Source: Actomonas aquatica (lineage in GTDB: Bacteria; Verrucomicrobiota; Verrucomicrobiia; Opitutales; Opitutaceae). From it: a DNA stretch of 64,000 bases. The DNA lies in assembly GCF_019679435.2 (NCBI RefSeq), contig NZ_CP139781.1:5266001-5330000 (forward strand), in the 5' to 3' direction. This document shows, one piece after another, positions 10,201 to 17,101 of this stretch (positions within the stretch are counted from its first letter, which is position 1; the number at the start of each line of letters is the position of its first letter). The position numbers and the translations under genes were made by a program. The notes below the pieces were generated by a model. The model saw nothing but the letters and a program-made list of their open reading frames with translations. It had not been told where the DNA came from and ran no database searches.

Positions 10201-10769
10201 TAGAGATTGATGGTCTCGCTGGTGAAACGCAGCGGATCGCCGACCTGCAGTCGGGCGAGATGGACCAGACGCGGATTGGCGGATTTGATCTCGGCGGCGA
10301 ACAGCGTGTTGGTCGGGCGGTGGAAGCGTTTGGTGGAGCTGGTGCTGGCGTAGGTTGAGGTGAAGGACTCGTCGTCCGGCAGGTTGGGGTAGTGCCGGAG
10401 CTCGGAGCCCACCTGCACCAGCAGGCCGTGACCATCGGCGGTGAAGGCGGCGAAATGGATCTCCTTGTTACGGTCGGCTTCGAGGGTGAAGACGGTGACG
10501 CGCTCGGCACGGTTCCACAGGCGCAGGAACTGGCGGTCGGCGGTCAGCAGATAGTCTCCGTCGACCGAGCGGTCGAGGTGCTCGATCGGCAGGGCATGTA
10601 GCTCCGGGGAGATCAGGCGCGGCGGCGGAGGCGGCGGGGTTTCCGCGACGGCGGGAACGGTGGCCGGGTCCGGCTCCTGGAGGAGCTGCTCGTATTGGGC
10701 AAAGCATGACAGGCTCGTCGCGAGGCACAGGGCGGCGAGCGTGGATGGGAAAAACGGGCGGCGGCTCAT
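7293..10769 (-). CDS. Secreted beta-propeller/caspase-fold peptidase, paralogue 2
   Basis: 1158 aa. Signal peptide 1-24 (ends LSCFAQ), then a proline run (about 45-51). Residues about 60-700 contain degenerate WD40-like blades, and a beta-sandwich-like linker follows (about 760-890). Residues 903-1158 form a peptidase C14 (caspase p20-like) domain: VGINTYQNPAYNLNYA, His984 in YYAGHG and Cys1041 in ILDACQSAGA, so the His/Cys dyad is intact. A GDGIVTVNELKAYLE segment near the end is also present in paralogue 1. Its ATG overlaps the stop of paralogue 1 by 4 nt, implying translational coupling. Substrate specificity cannot be read. Confidence 0.93.
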   Translation of the reverse strand: MSRRPFFPSTLAALCLATSLSCFAQYEQLLQEPDPATVPAVAETPPPPPPRLISPELHALPIEHLDRSVDGDYLLTADRQFLRLWNRAERVTVFTLEADRNKEIHFAAFTADGHGLLVQVGSELRHYPNLPDDESFTSTYASTSSTKRFHRPTNTLFAAEIKSANPRLVHLARLQVGDPLRFTSETINLYNTHPADTALRFHPANGLTVNAEGTLVGFHFLGEVPFAIVAPSSAKVVATVPSDKHPQGLMPSGQVLTANYTNGIARFAALATSINVSIELLRLSTPHEPYLRFPAQLGDPLRIHQSNGTTLFDFATGRSSALLTAPGRRFDAFVFDRPASPDSAFATLSRTVGVNREVLSTHLERFNLTSGVSFGPWNPEVFKPTQLTARPDDFDFIVQRGSELRRVTFNEAGVHSTPIRYDRADVGGLVPFYHRNTDAWNVVLTGPAAVAAPANPTDTTAPYAARGLGHANYRRDDGNYGRFNPVLASTIDRSGTLIALHHGNAVQVVDLTSGEQRHTFYDGHAHTQHQFTTPHLTFAPDGTGLVFSFATKTTSGIVETTTHFYNLPTGDLRWTRRGLSGPYAFPPDDSLLAAGFQLVYAETGENSAGINPHRGSYDPDTRLTYNAAGSLLATYARGRLTTVALPSGETVQSIQVEHPVDDLTFIGSDRFLLTTSTRDEALRLYDLSQAENIAEIHLFESPQKWLVRHPATGLFASETSLQRDLKFAVGNQITPLESYFDEFYRPRLLGSLVKGLAPRPAIPLNALRHAPKLTLRVAGPSTRGLTVEDEFESFEIPTPEVTLQLDASCEGAAVTDLRVYHNGKLVAGAGATRGLFVEDDEDAPPADAQTFTKSATHTFTLTPGKNRFRAVAINAQGTESVPDEVIVYSGATAPVDDTAGIALHVVTVGINTYQNPAYNLNYARADATAVATVLEERLGQLFTRAHHYALYDAEATRENILATLETVRREAGPRDVFVFYYAGHGVMSQDDDPEFYLAPHEITQLYGERRLLRQLGIPGSQLLAYSRDIAAQKQLFILDACQSAGALKALATRGAVEERAIAQLARSTGTHWLTATASEQFATEFAELGHGAFTKVLLDALNGAADAGDGIVTVNELKAYLEATVPEVTAATKGEAQYPVTYGYGQDFPLTIVPAATN

Positions 10770-13700
10770 GGGAGGAGGGCGATGGGGAAGTCTTGCCCGT
10801 AGCCGTAGCTGGACGGGTATTGCGGGGCGCCCTTGTGGCGCTGGCTGACGGCGGGGAGCTCTGATTCGAGGAAGGCCTTGAGCTCGTTGACGGTGACGCG
10901 TTTGTCGCCGGTATCGGCGCGGCCGTTGAGGGCTTCGAGCAAGGTGTGGGTGAAGGCGCCGTGACCGAGGTCGGCAAACTCGGTGGCGAACTGGTCGGCG
11001 GAGGCGGCGGTGATCCAGTGGGTGCCGGTGGCGCGGGCGAGTTGGGCGAGGGCCTTTTCCTGCGAAGCGCCGCGTTGGGCGAAGGTTTCGAGGGCGCCGC
11101 CGGAGTTGCAGGCGTCGAGGATGAAGAGCTGCTTGCGCGCGGCGATGGAGGCGGAGAGCTGGCGCAGGGTGTCGGCCGAGATGCCGTTGGCGGAAAGGCT
11201 TTGGCTGGCTCCGTAGATGCGGGTCACGTCGTGGGGCACGAGGTAGAACTGGCGGTCCTCCTTGGCCATCACGCCGTGGCCGGCGAAGTAGAAGATGAAG
11301 GCGTCCTGCGGGCGGGCGTCGGCTTGGATGCGGGAAAAGGCGGCGAGGATGCCGTCGTGGGTGGCCTCGGTGCTGACAAGGTGGGTGGACTTGATCTCGG
11401 CGAACAGGTCGCGGTTGGCGGCGGTGAGTTGACGCAGGATGCCGGCGGCGTCGGCCTCGGCGAAGTTGAGGTTGTATTCGGGATTACGATACTCGTTGAC
11501 GCCGATCACCAGCAGATGGAGTTGGGCGGGGCGTTCGGCGGCGGCGGCGCGGCGGAGGGCGGCTTCGGGCGGATGCAGGGTGACCTCGGACGGCAGAGAC
11601 TCGAGTCCGCTGGTGGTGACGGCGACGAGGCGGAAGGTGTTGGCGGGGACGAGATCGAGGTCGAGTTCGATGTCCTGGTTGGCGCCGCGGGCGTAGGAAG
11701 GCGGCACGGTGGCGACGAGTTTGTCGTTTTGGAAGAGGCGGAGCTCGGCGATGTCCTCGACCTTGCTGTCGGCACGCAGCTGGAGCTGGGCGCGCAGGGC
11801 GTTGGCGGCCGTGATACGACCGGAGAGCGTGACGGTGGGCGGGAGGATGACATCGGCGAGCGGCGTGTCGTCGACTGGCAGACCGGCGAAGAGGCGGGTG
11901 AAGAGGTCGGGGGTGTAGGCCTGGCCCATGATTTGGGTGAGGCGCACGGGCACGAAACCGCGGAGCATCACGCCGTCGGCTTGGAGGGCGGGGGTGGCGT
12001 CGAAGAGGCCGCCGGGAGTGCGGAAAAGGTAGTCGGCACCGTCGTTGTAGAATTCGAGGAAACCGGCGATGCGGGGGCTCGAAGCCGTGGCGGAAAGGTC
12101 GATGAAGGCGAGGGTGCCGTTGGCGAGTTTGGCCACGAGGTGACGGCCGTCGCCGAGTTGGTGGACGGTGTGCACGGGGTTGGGCGTGGCGACGATTTGG
12201 GCGTGGGCGTCGTCGGCGGTGAGGTGGAGGAGCGCGAGGCCATGGGGAATGAGGAGCGCCACGCGGTCGGGCGCGACGTCGGGAATGACGGCGAGGGATG
12301 GGCCGGTGAGGTCGGTCGGTTCGAGTCCGGAGAGGGGGAGGGGTTGTGGGGGCGCGGATAGGTCGGCGGCGGAATAGACCAGGAGGTCGGCGGAGGTCAG
12401 ATCGAGGAGGAGGATGCGGCCGTCCGGTGACCATTGAAGGAAGCGCACCTGGCCGTGGGGGAGGTTGAGCGTCGCAGAATCGGGGTCGTAGCCGTCGGTC
12501 AGGTAACGCTCGAGCGAGAGCAGACTGAGGGACGCGGGGGAGAAGACCTCGCCGGTGTCGTAGTCGGTGTCCTCCTCGATCTCGAGGCGCAGGAGTTGGG
12601 ATTCGTCGGGCGAGAAGGCGTAAGTGACGGGTTGGTCGCGGGGGGAGGACGGTAGGTCGGCGGCGATCTCGGCTGCGCCAAAACGGTAGAGCGTGGCGAG
12701 CGTGGAGGTCTGGCGGATGAGCCAGGTGTGCGACGGCGAGAGGGTGAGGTTTTTTTCGTATTCCGGGAGCGCGCTGCGGGAGTATTGCGGCTGGTAGGTG
12801 AAGGTGGGCTCGAAGGGGAAGGTCGAGGCCGGCGAGGTGGAGATGGGCGCCTCGTAGTCTTCGGTGGAGAGGAGCGATTCACCGTCGGGCGTGTAACGCA
12901 TGCTGGTGGCGGAAGAGCCGCGGATCTGGCGTTGCAGGCCGGACGAGGTGAAGCGGAAGAAGTGCACGTCGCCGTCGCCGGTGTGGGCGAAGAACTCCGG
13001 CTTGGACGGGTGAAAAGCGAAGCCGCTGTAGTTGAAGACGCTCTTGCCGGCGCCGTCGAAGGTGGCGAGCACCTCGCCGGTGGCGGTGTCGATGCGTTGG
13101 AGCGTGTAGGGTTGGTCGTAGCTCGCGCGGGTTTTCACGAAGGTGATGGGCGCGTCCCACGGCGTGAGCAGTTCGCGCGGGGAAGGGAGGTTGGCGAGGT
13201 AGGGGAACTCGGGGTAATCGGATGCGTCGGCGATGGGCACGTTGCGAATCGTCTTGAGGGTGCCGGGTTCGAGGTAGTCGCGGAAATGTTGAGTCGAGCC
13301 GTTTTCCTCGACGCGGCGGGTGGCGACAACGTGGCGCGGGTCGGAAGTGTCCCAGGTGACGTTGGGCACGGCGAGGGAGCGGGTGATCTTGCCGGCGTAG
13401 GGATCGATGAGGTGGTAGGCCTCGTAGGGGTAAGACGCGGCGTGGAGGAGGGTGCGATCGGCGGAGGTCCAGTGCAGGATGTCGGCGGAGAGTTCGAAGC
13501 GGTCGTCCGGCGGCGTGAGCGAGGAGACGGGCGTGGTGTGGCCGGTGTTGAGATCGAGGTCGACGAAGTGGAAGTCGCCGAAGCGGCGCGGATCGTAAGG
13601 GTCGCCGGTTTCCGCGAGGTCGCGCAGGACGAGGAGGGCGTGGTCGGGTTGGCGGGCGGGTAGGGCGGCGATGAAGGCGATGGCGGTGAGGCCGATCGGT

Positions 13701-14254
13701 TTGATCTCGTCGAGCACGGTGACGGCGGCCGGCGCGTCGGCGGCGGCGGTGGCGAGATCGAGGCGGCGGATTTGGAGGGAAGTCGGCAACCAGAGGTTGG
13801 GGGCACCGACGATGGAGAGGAGTTGATCGCGCTGCGGCTGGTAGAAAAACTGCGCGTAGAAATCCTTGGGGCCGAGGGTGGTGGCGGCGCCCGTGGTGAG
13901 GTCGACGCGTTGCAGGCGGTTGCCTTGGGTGAGCAAGCTTTGGCCGTCGGGGGCGAACATGACGGGCGCGCTGCCGTCACGCAGGATGAAGCGCGGTTCG
14001 AGCGTTTGGCGGTCGTGCAGGATGAGGCTGTCCTGATCGGAGACCGGCAGCAGCTCGGCGGCGGGACCGGTGTCGACGGCGTGGGAGCCATCGGTCCAGT
14101 GGCCGAAGGGGAGTTCGGCGGCGGTCGCAGTCGCAGCGGCGGTCAGGCTGATGCAGCAGCCGACGAGAAAGGAGAGGCGAAGGCAGCGGGCAAAACGTGG
14201 TAAGCCGGCGGTCGTGGAGACAGCCGGCCGATCCTGGCGTGGATACGGAGTCAT
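10766..14254 (-). CDS. Secreted beta-propeller/caspase-fold peptidase, paralogue 1
   Basis: 1162 aa, first gene of operon A. An N-terminal hydrophobic stretch (about 27-46, ending ATATAAE) is a probable signal peptide with a long basic n-region. Residues about 50-720 carry WD40-like repeats. Residues 910-1162 are a peptidase C14 domain with VIGVNEYRNPEYNLNFAEAD, His993 in YFAGHG and Cys1049 in ILDACNSGGA, so the dyad is intact. The domain order and C-terminal motifs match the next gene, so the two are tandem duplicates that have diverged mainly in the propeller. The start is supported by the dyad operator at a spacing identical to that of operon B. No Shine-Dalgarno sequence precedes the ATG. 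Confidence 0.93.
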   Translation of the reverse strand: MTPYPRQDRPAVSTTAGLPRFARCLRLSFLVGCCISLTAAATATAAELPFGHWTDGSHAVDTGPAAELLPVSDQDSLILHDRQTLEPRFILRDGSAPVMFAPDGQSLLTQGNRLQRVDLTTGAATTLGPKDFYAQFFYQPQRDQLLSIVGAPNLWLPTSLQIRRLDLATAAADAPAAVTVLDEIKPIGLTAIAFIAALPARQPDHALLVLRDLAETGDPYDPRRFGDFHFVDLDLNTGHTTPVSSLTPPDDRFELSADILHWTSADRTLLHAASYPYEAYHLIDPYAGKITRSLAVPNVTWDTSDPRHVVATRRVEENGSTQHFRDYLEPGTLKTIRNVPIADASDYPEFPYLANLPSPRELLTPWDAPITFVKTRASYDQPYTLQRIDTATGEVLATFDGAGKSVFNYSGFAFHPSKPEFFAHTGDGDVHFFRFTSSGLQRQIRGSSATSMRYTPDGESLLSTEDYEAPISTSPASTFPFEPTFTYQPQYSRSALPEYEKNLTLSPSHTWLIRQTSTLATLYRFGAAEIAADLPSSPRDQPVTYAFSPDESQLLRLEIEEDTDYDTGEVFSPASLSLLSLERYLTDGYDPDSATLNLPHGQVRFLQWSPDGRILLLDLTSADLLVYSAADLSAPPQPLPLSGLEPTDLTGPSLAVIPDVAPDRVALLIPHGLALLHLTADDAHAQIVATPNPVHTVHQLGDGRHLVAKLANGTLAFIDLSATASSPRIAGFLEFYNDGADYLFRTPGGLFDATPALQADGVMLRGFVPVRLTQIMGQAYTPDLFTRLFAGLPVDDTPLADVILPPTVTLSGRITAANALRAQLQLRADSKVEDIAELRLFQNDKLVATVPPSYARGANQDIELDLDLVPANTFRLVAVTTSGLESLPSEVTLHPPEAALRRAAAAERPAQLHLLVIGVNEYRNPEYNLNFAEADAAGILRQLTAANRDLFAEIKSTHLVSTEATHDGILAAFSRIQADARPQDAFIFYFAGHGVMAKEDRQFYLVPHDVTRIYGASQSLSANGISADTLRQLSASIAARKQLFILDACNSGGALETFAQRGASQEKALAQLARATGTHWITAASADQFATEFADLGHGAFTHTLLEALNGRADTGDKRVTVNELKAFLESELPAVSQRHKGAPQYPSSYGYGQDFPIALLP

Positions 14255-14290
14255 CGCCGTCAGTGTCGCACGAGCGTGGCGTATCGAGAA

Positions 14291-14306
14291 TACGCCTACT
14301 TGCGTA
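14291..14306 (-). promoter_or_regulatory. Dyad operator upstream of caspase operon
   Basis: On the minus strand it reads TACGCAAGTAGGCGTA, a 7-2-7 inverted heptamer pair with 15 of 16 bases identical to the site at 5384-5399. It is 36 nt from the ATG at 14254, the same distance as at operon B. A third half-site (TACGCC) follows 5 nt downstream, giving the overlapping inverted repeat GGCGTAT-TCTCG-ATACGCC. A GACACT hexamer (14262-14267) ends 7 nt before the ATG. Regulator identity is inferred only from site architecture. Confidence 0.6.
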
Positions 14307-14327
14307 GGCCGGGTCGGGCAAAATGCC

Positions 14328-14594
14328 TTAGAAGCTCGAGATGGCTTGGGCGCTCTCGATGACGAACCAGGTGCACATCACGGTGATGGCGAGGACGACG
14401 ACCGTTTTGAAGAAGCGTTGACGCTTGAGGCGGTGGTCGTGGGCGTCGGTGTAGCGGCGGGAGACGCACTCGGAGCCGTTAAAAAAGCTCACAAAACCAG
14501 CGCTACGGACGGGGCTGCGGAAGGAACGCTTTTCGTCGATCAGTCCGAGGCGGACCGGGGGGCGACGAAAGAGTTGCTTGAGAATGCGCAGCAC
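14328..14594 (-). CDS. Small single-pass membrane protein, unknown function
   Basis: Proposed 88-aa frame with a GTG start at 14594; the frame remains open further upstream, but that part is antisense to panB. The first 60 residues are basic and contain FNGSECVSRRYTDAHDHR. Residues about 62-84 (TVVVLAITVMCTWFVIESAQA) form one membrane helix near the C-terminus. It lies between panB (divergent) and the caspase operon promoter, and ends 21 nt before the dyad. Basic N-terminus plus late helix suggests a tail-anchored protein. No family is recognised and the start is uncertain. Confidence 0.5.
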   Translation of the reverse strand: MLRILKQLFRRPPVRLGLIDEKRSFRSPVRSAGFVSFFNGSECVSRRYTDAHDHRLKRQRFFKTVVVLAITVMCTWFVIESAQAISSF

Positions 14595-14729
14595 AACTAA
14601 GCGATTCGGTAATTTCTCGTAGTGCTCAAGGGGAAACTGGGGATTTGTCCTGATTGACGTGAATTTAGCGATCGGGTGCGCGCGAGTTGATGGTTGCGAC
14701 TGGCCGGGGCTTGGGTTGGCTGCGCGATC

Positions 14730-15521
14730 ATGGCCGACAAGAAACCCACTCCGCATACGCTGCGCCAGCGCAAGGGCGGCGAACCGATCGTCGCGATCAC
14801 TGCTTACGATGCGGTGATGGCGCACTACGCGGGCGAGGCCGGGGTGGACATCATCCTGGTCGGCGATTCGGTGGGCAACACCGTGCTCGGACTGCCCGGC
14901 ACAGTGCCGGTGACGCTCGACATGATGGTGCATCACAGTGCGGCGGTGGTGCGGGCGCAGCCGCCGGCGCTGGTGGTGGCTGACGTGCCGTTTGGTGAGG
15001 CGCACTTTGATTTCCGGCGCGTGTTGATGAGCTGTCAGCGACTCATGCAGGAAGCCGGCGTCGACGCGGTGAAGATCGAGGGGGGGCGCAAACTCGCGCC
15101 CAAGATCGCGCGGCTGGTGGAGGCGGGTGTGCCGGTGTGGGGCCACATCGGGCTGATGCCGCAGCAGGTGAAGCAGTTGGGGCGCTACAAGAAGTTTGGC
15201 GTCAACGATGCGGAGACGGCGGCGTTGGTGGCGGATGCGCAGGCCTTGGAGGCGGCGGGGTGTTTTGCGTTGTTGTTGGAAATGGTGAAGCCGGAGGCGG
15301 CCAAGATCGTGACCGAGGCGGTGAACATTCCGGTGGTCGGGATCGGGGCCGGGGCGGACTGCGACGGGCAGATCCTGGTGTTCACCGATGCGCTGGGGCT
15401 TACGCCGGGTTATGTGCCGGGCTTCGTGCAGCAGTTCGCCGATGCGGGGGCGGTTTTCCGGCAAGGGTTGAGCGACTACGCGTCGGCCGTGCGGGGACGG
15501 CGGTATCCGGCGTCGCGGTAG
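14730..15521 (+). CDS. panB: 3-methyl-2-oxobutanoate hydroxymethyltransferase
   Basis: 263 aa from ATG 14730, the usual PanB length; the upstream frame to 14694 adds non-conserved residues. PanB transfers a hydroxymethyl group from methylene-tetrahydrofolate to 2-oxoisovalerate, giving ketopantoate for pantothenate and CoA synthesis. Diagnostic segments are VAITAYDAVMA, LVGDSVGNTVLG (Mg and substrate binding), ADVPFG, VKIEGG, GHIGLMPQ and IPVVGIGAGADCDGQILV. It is a single gene with no panC next to it; repeat-rich DNA follows. Cytoplasmic. Confidence 0.96.
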   Translation: MADKKPTPHTLRQRKGGEPIVAITAYDAVMAHYAGEAGVDIILVGDSVGNTVLGLPGTVPVTLDMMVHHSAAVVRAQPPALVVADVPFGEAHFDFRRVLMSCQRLMQEAGVDAVKIEGGRKLAPKIARLVEAGVPVWGHIGLMPQQVKQLGRYKKFGVNDAETAALVADAQALEAAGCFALLLEMVKPEAAKIVTEAVNIPVVGIGAGADCDGQILVFTDALGLTPGYVPGFVQQFADAGAVFRQGLSDYASAVRGRRYPASR

Positions 15522-15537
15522 CGCCGGCGCTCGGCGC

Positions 15538-15629
15538 GCCGAGGGGCAGGGCTTTTTTGACACAGAGGGCACAGAGTTGGGGGGAGGTGCCTTCGTAGCT
15601 GCGTTTGAGTGGAGCGAAAACGTGGCTCG
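15538..15629 (+). repeat. Long intergenic direct repeat, copy A
   Basis: The block begins GCCGAGGGGCAGGGC, continues through CACAGAGGGCACAGAG and CTTCGTAGCTGCGTTTGAG and ends AACGTGGCTCG. Copy B at 15734-15830 follows the same order with scattered substitutions. Fragments of the GTAGCTGCG portion occur at about 5636-5716. Confidence 0.7.
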
Positions 15630-15733
15630 CGGGTCGTTCTCACAGAAGGGAACGAAGGTGAGGTGGACCTCGTGGTCTCAAGTGCTCCGCAGTGTTTTTA
15701 CACCAAGGCAGCAAAGGGAGCAAAGGGGTAGGT

Positions 15734-15830
15734 GCCGAGGGGCAGGGCCTTTTTGGCACGGAGTGCACAGAGCTGGGGTGGGGAGAGGTGCCTTCGTAGC
15801 TGCGTTTGAGCGCAGCGAAAACGTGGCTCG
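15734..15830 (+). repeat. Long intergenic direct repeat, copy B
   Basis: Second copy of the block at 15538-15629. Here GCTGCG (15799-15804) and CGCAGC (15811-15816) form a perfect 6-bp stem that is degraded in copy A, so copy B is nearer the ancestral element. Confidence 0.7.
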
Positions 15831-15853
15831 GGTGGAGATCCGCGGACGGGCAC

Positions 15854-16504
15854 TCAGGCTTTGGCGGCGCGGAGGGCGTGGATGAGGAAGTGGCGGCGGG
15901 CTTCGCTGAGGCCGCTGCCGAAATGGATGGGCTGCGGACCTTCCAGGACGATCTTGCGCGTCGTGTTGGTGCCGCCGCGGCGAGACCGGTGATGCGACAC
16001 TTCTTCGGAGACGCCGGTGATGTCGGCGAGGTTGAAGTTCCGTTTCCAACCGATGCGACCGACGCCGACGAAGACACGGCCGAGCTTGCGGTTGATGGTC
16101 ACCTCGACCTTGCCGCAGATCGCCATGAGCGTGAGGCCCCAAAAAAAGATGGAGCCGGCGAGGAAGGGCAGACCGAAGAGGGACATCATGAGGTTAAACT
16201 CTCCCTTCATGATTTGCGTGCCGTAGATCCCGCCGAGGGAGCCGCCCGACCAGACCAGCATGAAGGGCACGAGGAAGAAGGCGATGGGGGAGCGGGTCGT
16301 CGCGCCCATGGAGACGCCGTCCATCGTGGGTTGCAGCCAGGCGCCCTTGGGCGGGTCTTTGACGGCGGCGGGATCAAAGACGTCGTCGAGCAGATCCGAG
16401 GCGGGGGTGATGCGGCCACACTTGCGGCAGAGGGCGACGTCGGAGGCGACGTTGATGTCGGCGGTGGCGATCTCGGCGCGGCAGGATGGGCATTTGGGTT
16501 TCAT
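15854..16504 (-). CDS. Zinc-ribbon membrane protein, unknown function
   Basis: 216 aa. The N-terminus carries a two-knuckle zinc ribbon: CPSC at about residues 5-8 and CRKC at about 26-29. Two hydrophobic segments follow, at about 73-97 (IAFFLVPFMLVWSGGSLGGIYG) and 107-132. The C-terminal 80 residues are soluble and basic, with a PH-like or DUF-type beta pattern (GKVEVTINRKLGRVFVGVG). Zinc-ribbon plus two helices is a common layout for small membrane regulators, but no named family is certain. It is followed after 40 nt, on the upstream side, by a DUF1294 gene on the same strand and may be co-transcribed with it. Confidence 0.8.
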   Translation of the reverse strand: MKPKCPSCRAEIATADINVASDVALCRKCGRITPASDLLDDVFDPAAVKDPPKGAWLQPTMDGVSMGATTRSPIAFFLVPFMLVWSGGSLGGIYGTQIMKGEFNLMMSLFGLPFLAGSIFFWGLTLMAICGKVEVTINRKLGRVFVGVGRIGWKRNFNLADITGVSEEVSHHRSRRGGTNTTRKIVLEGPQPIHFGSGLSEARRHFLIHALRAAKA

Positions 16505-16544
16505 GGAGCGGCGGCGAGAGCGGCGAGGTGGAGATGGCGAGCGG

Positions 16545-17000
16545 TCAGTTGAACCAGGAAAGCACGGTGTTGAAGACGAAGTCGCGCAGACGCCAGTCCA
16601 GGAGGAAGTCGATGGCTACGTAAAGGTGCGCAGCCACGATGAGCCAGTAGACGGTGCGGTAGCTGCGCTTCTGGGTTTTGTGGCGAAAGAGTTCGCGGCC
16701 GACGAAGGCACCGGGCCAGCCGCCGTGGAGTTCGGCGAGGTGGAGCAGGAGCTCGGGGATGCGGGAGGTGTTGCCACCTTTGCGGGCGCGGCGTTTGTCC
16801 TCGGCGTAGGCCAGCAAGGTGATTCCCGAAGCGACCGCGTAGATGATGAGCACGGGTTGGGCGATGCCGGCACGCACGGTGGCGAGCACGATGGGCAGGA
16901 GCAGCAGGCCAAGCGTGAGCGTAAGGCTCCAGGACCAGCGTCCGGTGACGACCGCGCCGGTATCGGAGCGGGGAGGAGGCGCTGATGGTTTGGGTGGCAC
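16545..17000 (-). CDS. DUF1294 family membrane protein
   Basis: 151 aa. Hydrophobic segments at about 23-42 and 47-63, then the DUF1294 signature: YAEDKRRARKG, RIPELLLHLAELHGGWPGAF and FRHKTQKRSYR, and a further helix at about 117-134. Function is unknown for the family; many members are fused to a cold-shock domain, which is absent here. It lies upstream of the zinc-ribbon gene on the same strand and is divergent from gpsA. Confidence 0.88.
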   Translation of the reverse strand: MPPKPSAPPPRSDTGAVVTGRWSWSLTLTLGLLLLPIVLATVRAGIAQPVLIIYAVASGITLLAYAEDKRRARKGGNTSRIPELLLHLAELHGGWPGAFVGRELFRHKTQKRSYRTVYWLIVAAHLYVAIDFLLDWRLRDFVFNTVLSWFN

Positions 17001-17101
17001 GGGGCACTGTTTGAAGGCGACGGGGTGCGGTCAACTGCGGGGCCCAAAACGCTGGCCCCGATTGGCCTTGCTTTGGGGCGGGCGCTGCTGGCTCATGGGG
17101 T

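Larger units (their letters stand above)
15522..15853. other. Intergenic region with tandemly arranged repeat blocks, no gene
   Basis: This 332-nt gap between the convergent panB and zinc-ribbon genes consists almost entirely of repeats: two direct copies of an approximately 95-nt block and, between them, CACAGAAGG and CACCAAGGCAGCAAAGG strings that recur at 20.69-20.78 kb. No coding frame is credible. Confidence 0.75.

Noticed and set aside
8796..10358. Long plus-strand frame (520 codons) opposite the second caspase gene
   Set aside because: Gly/Val/Glu-rich without motifs and antisense to a well-supported propeller domain.
15538..15830. Two direct repeats as a CRISPR array
   Set aside because: The blocks are about 95 nt, only two copies with an irregular spacer and internal substitutions, and no cas genes are present.
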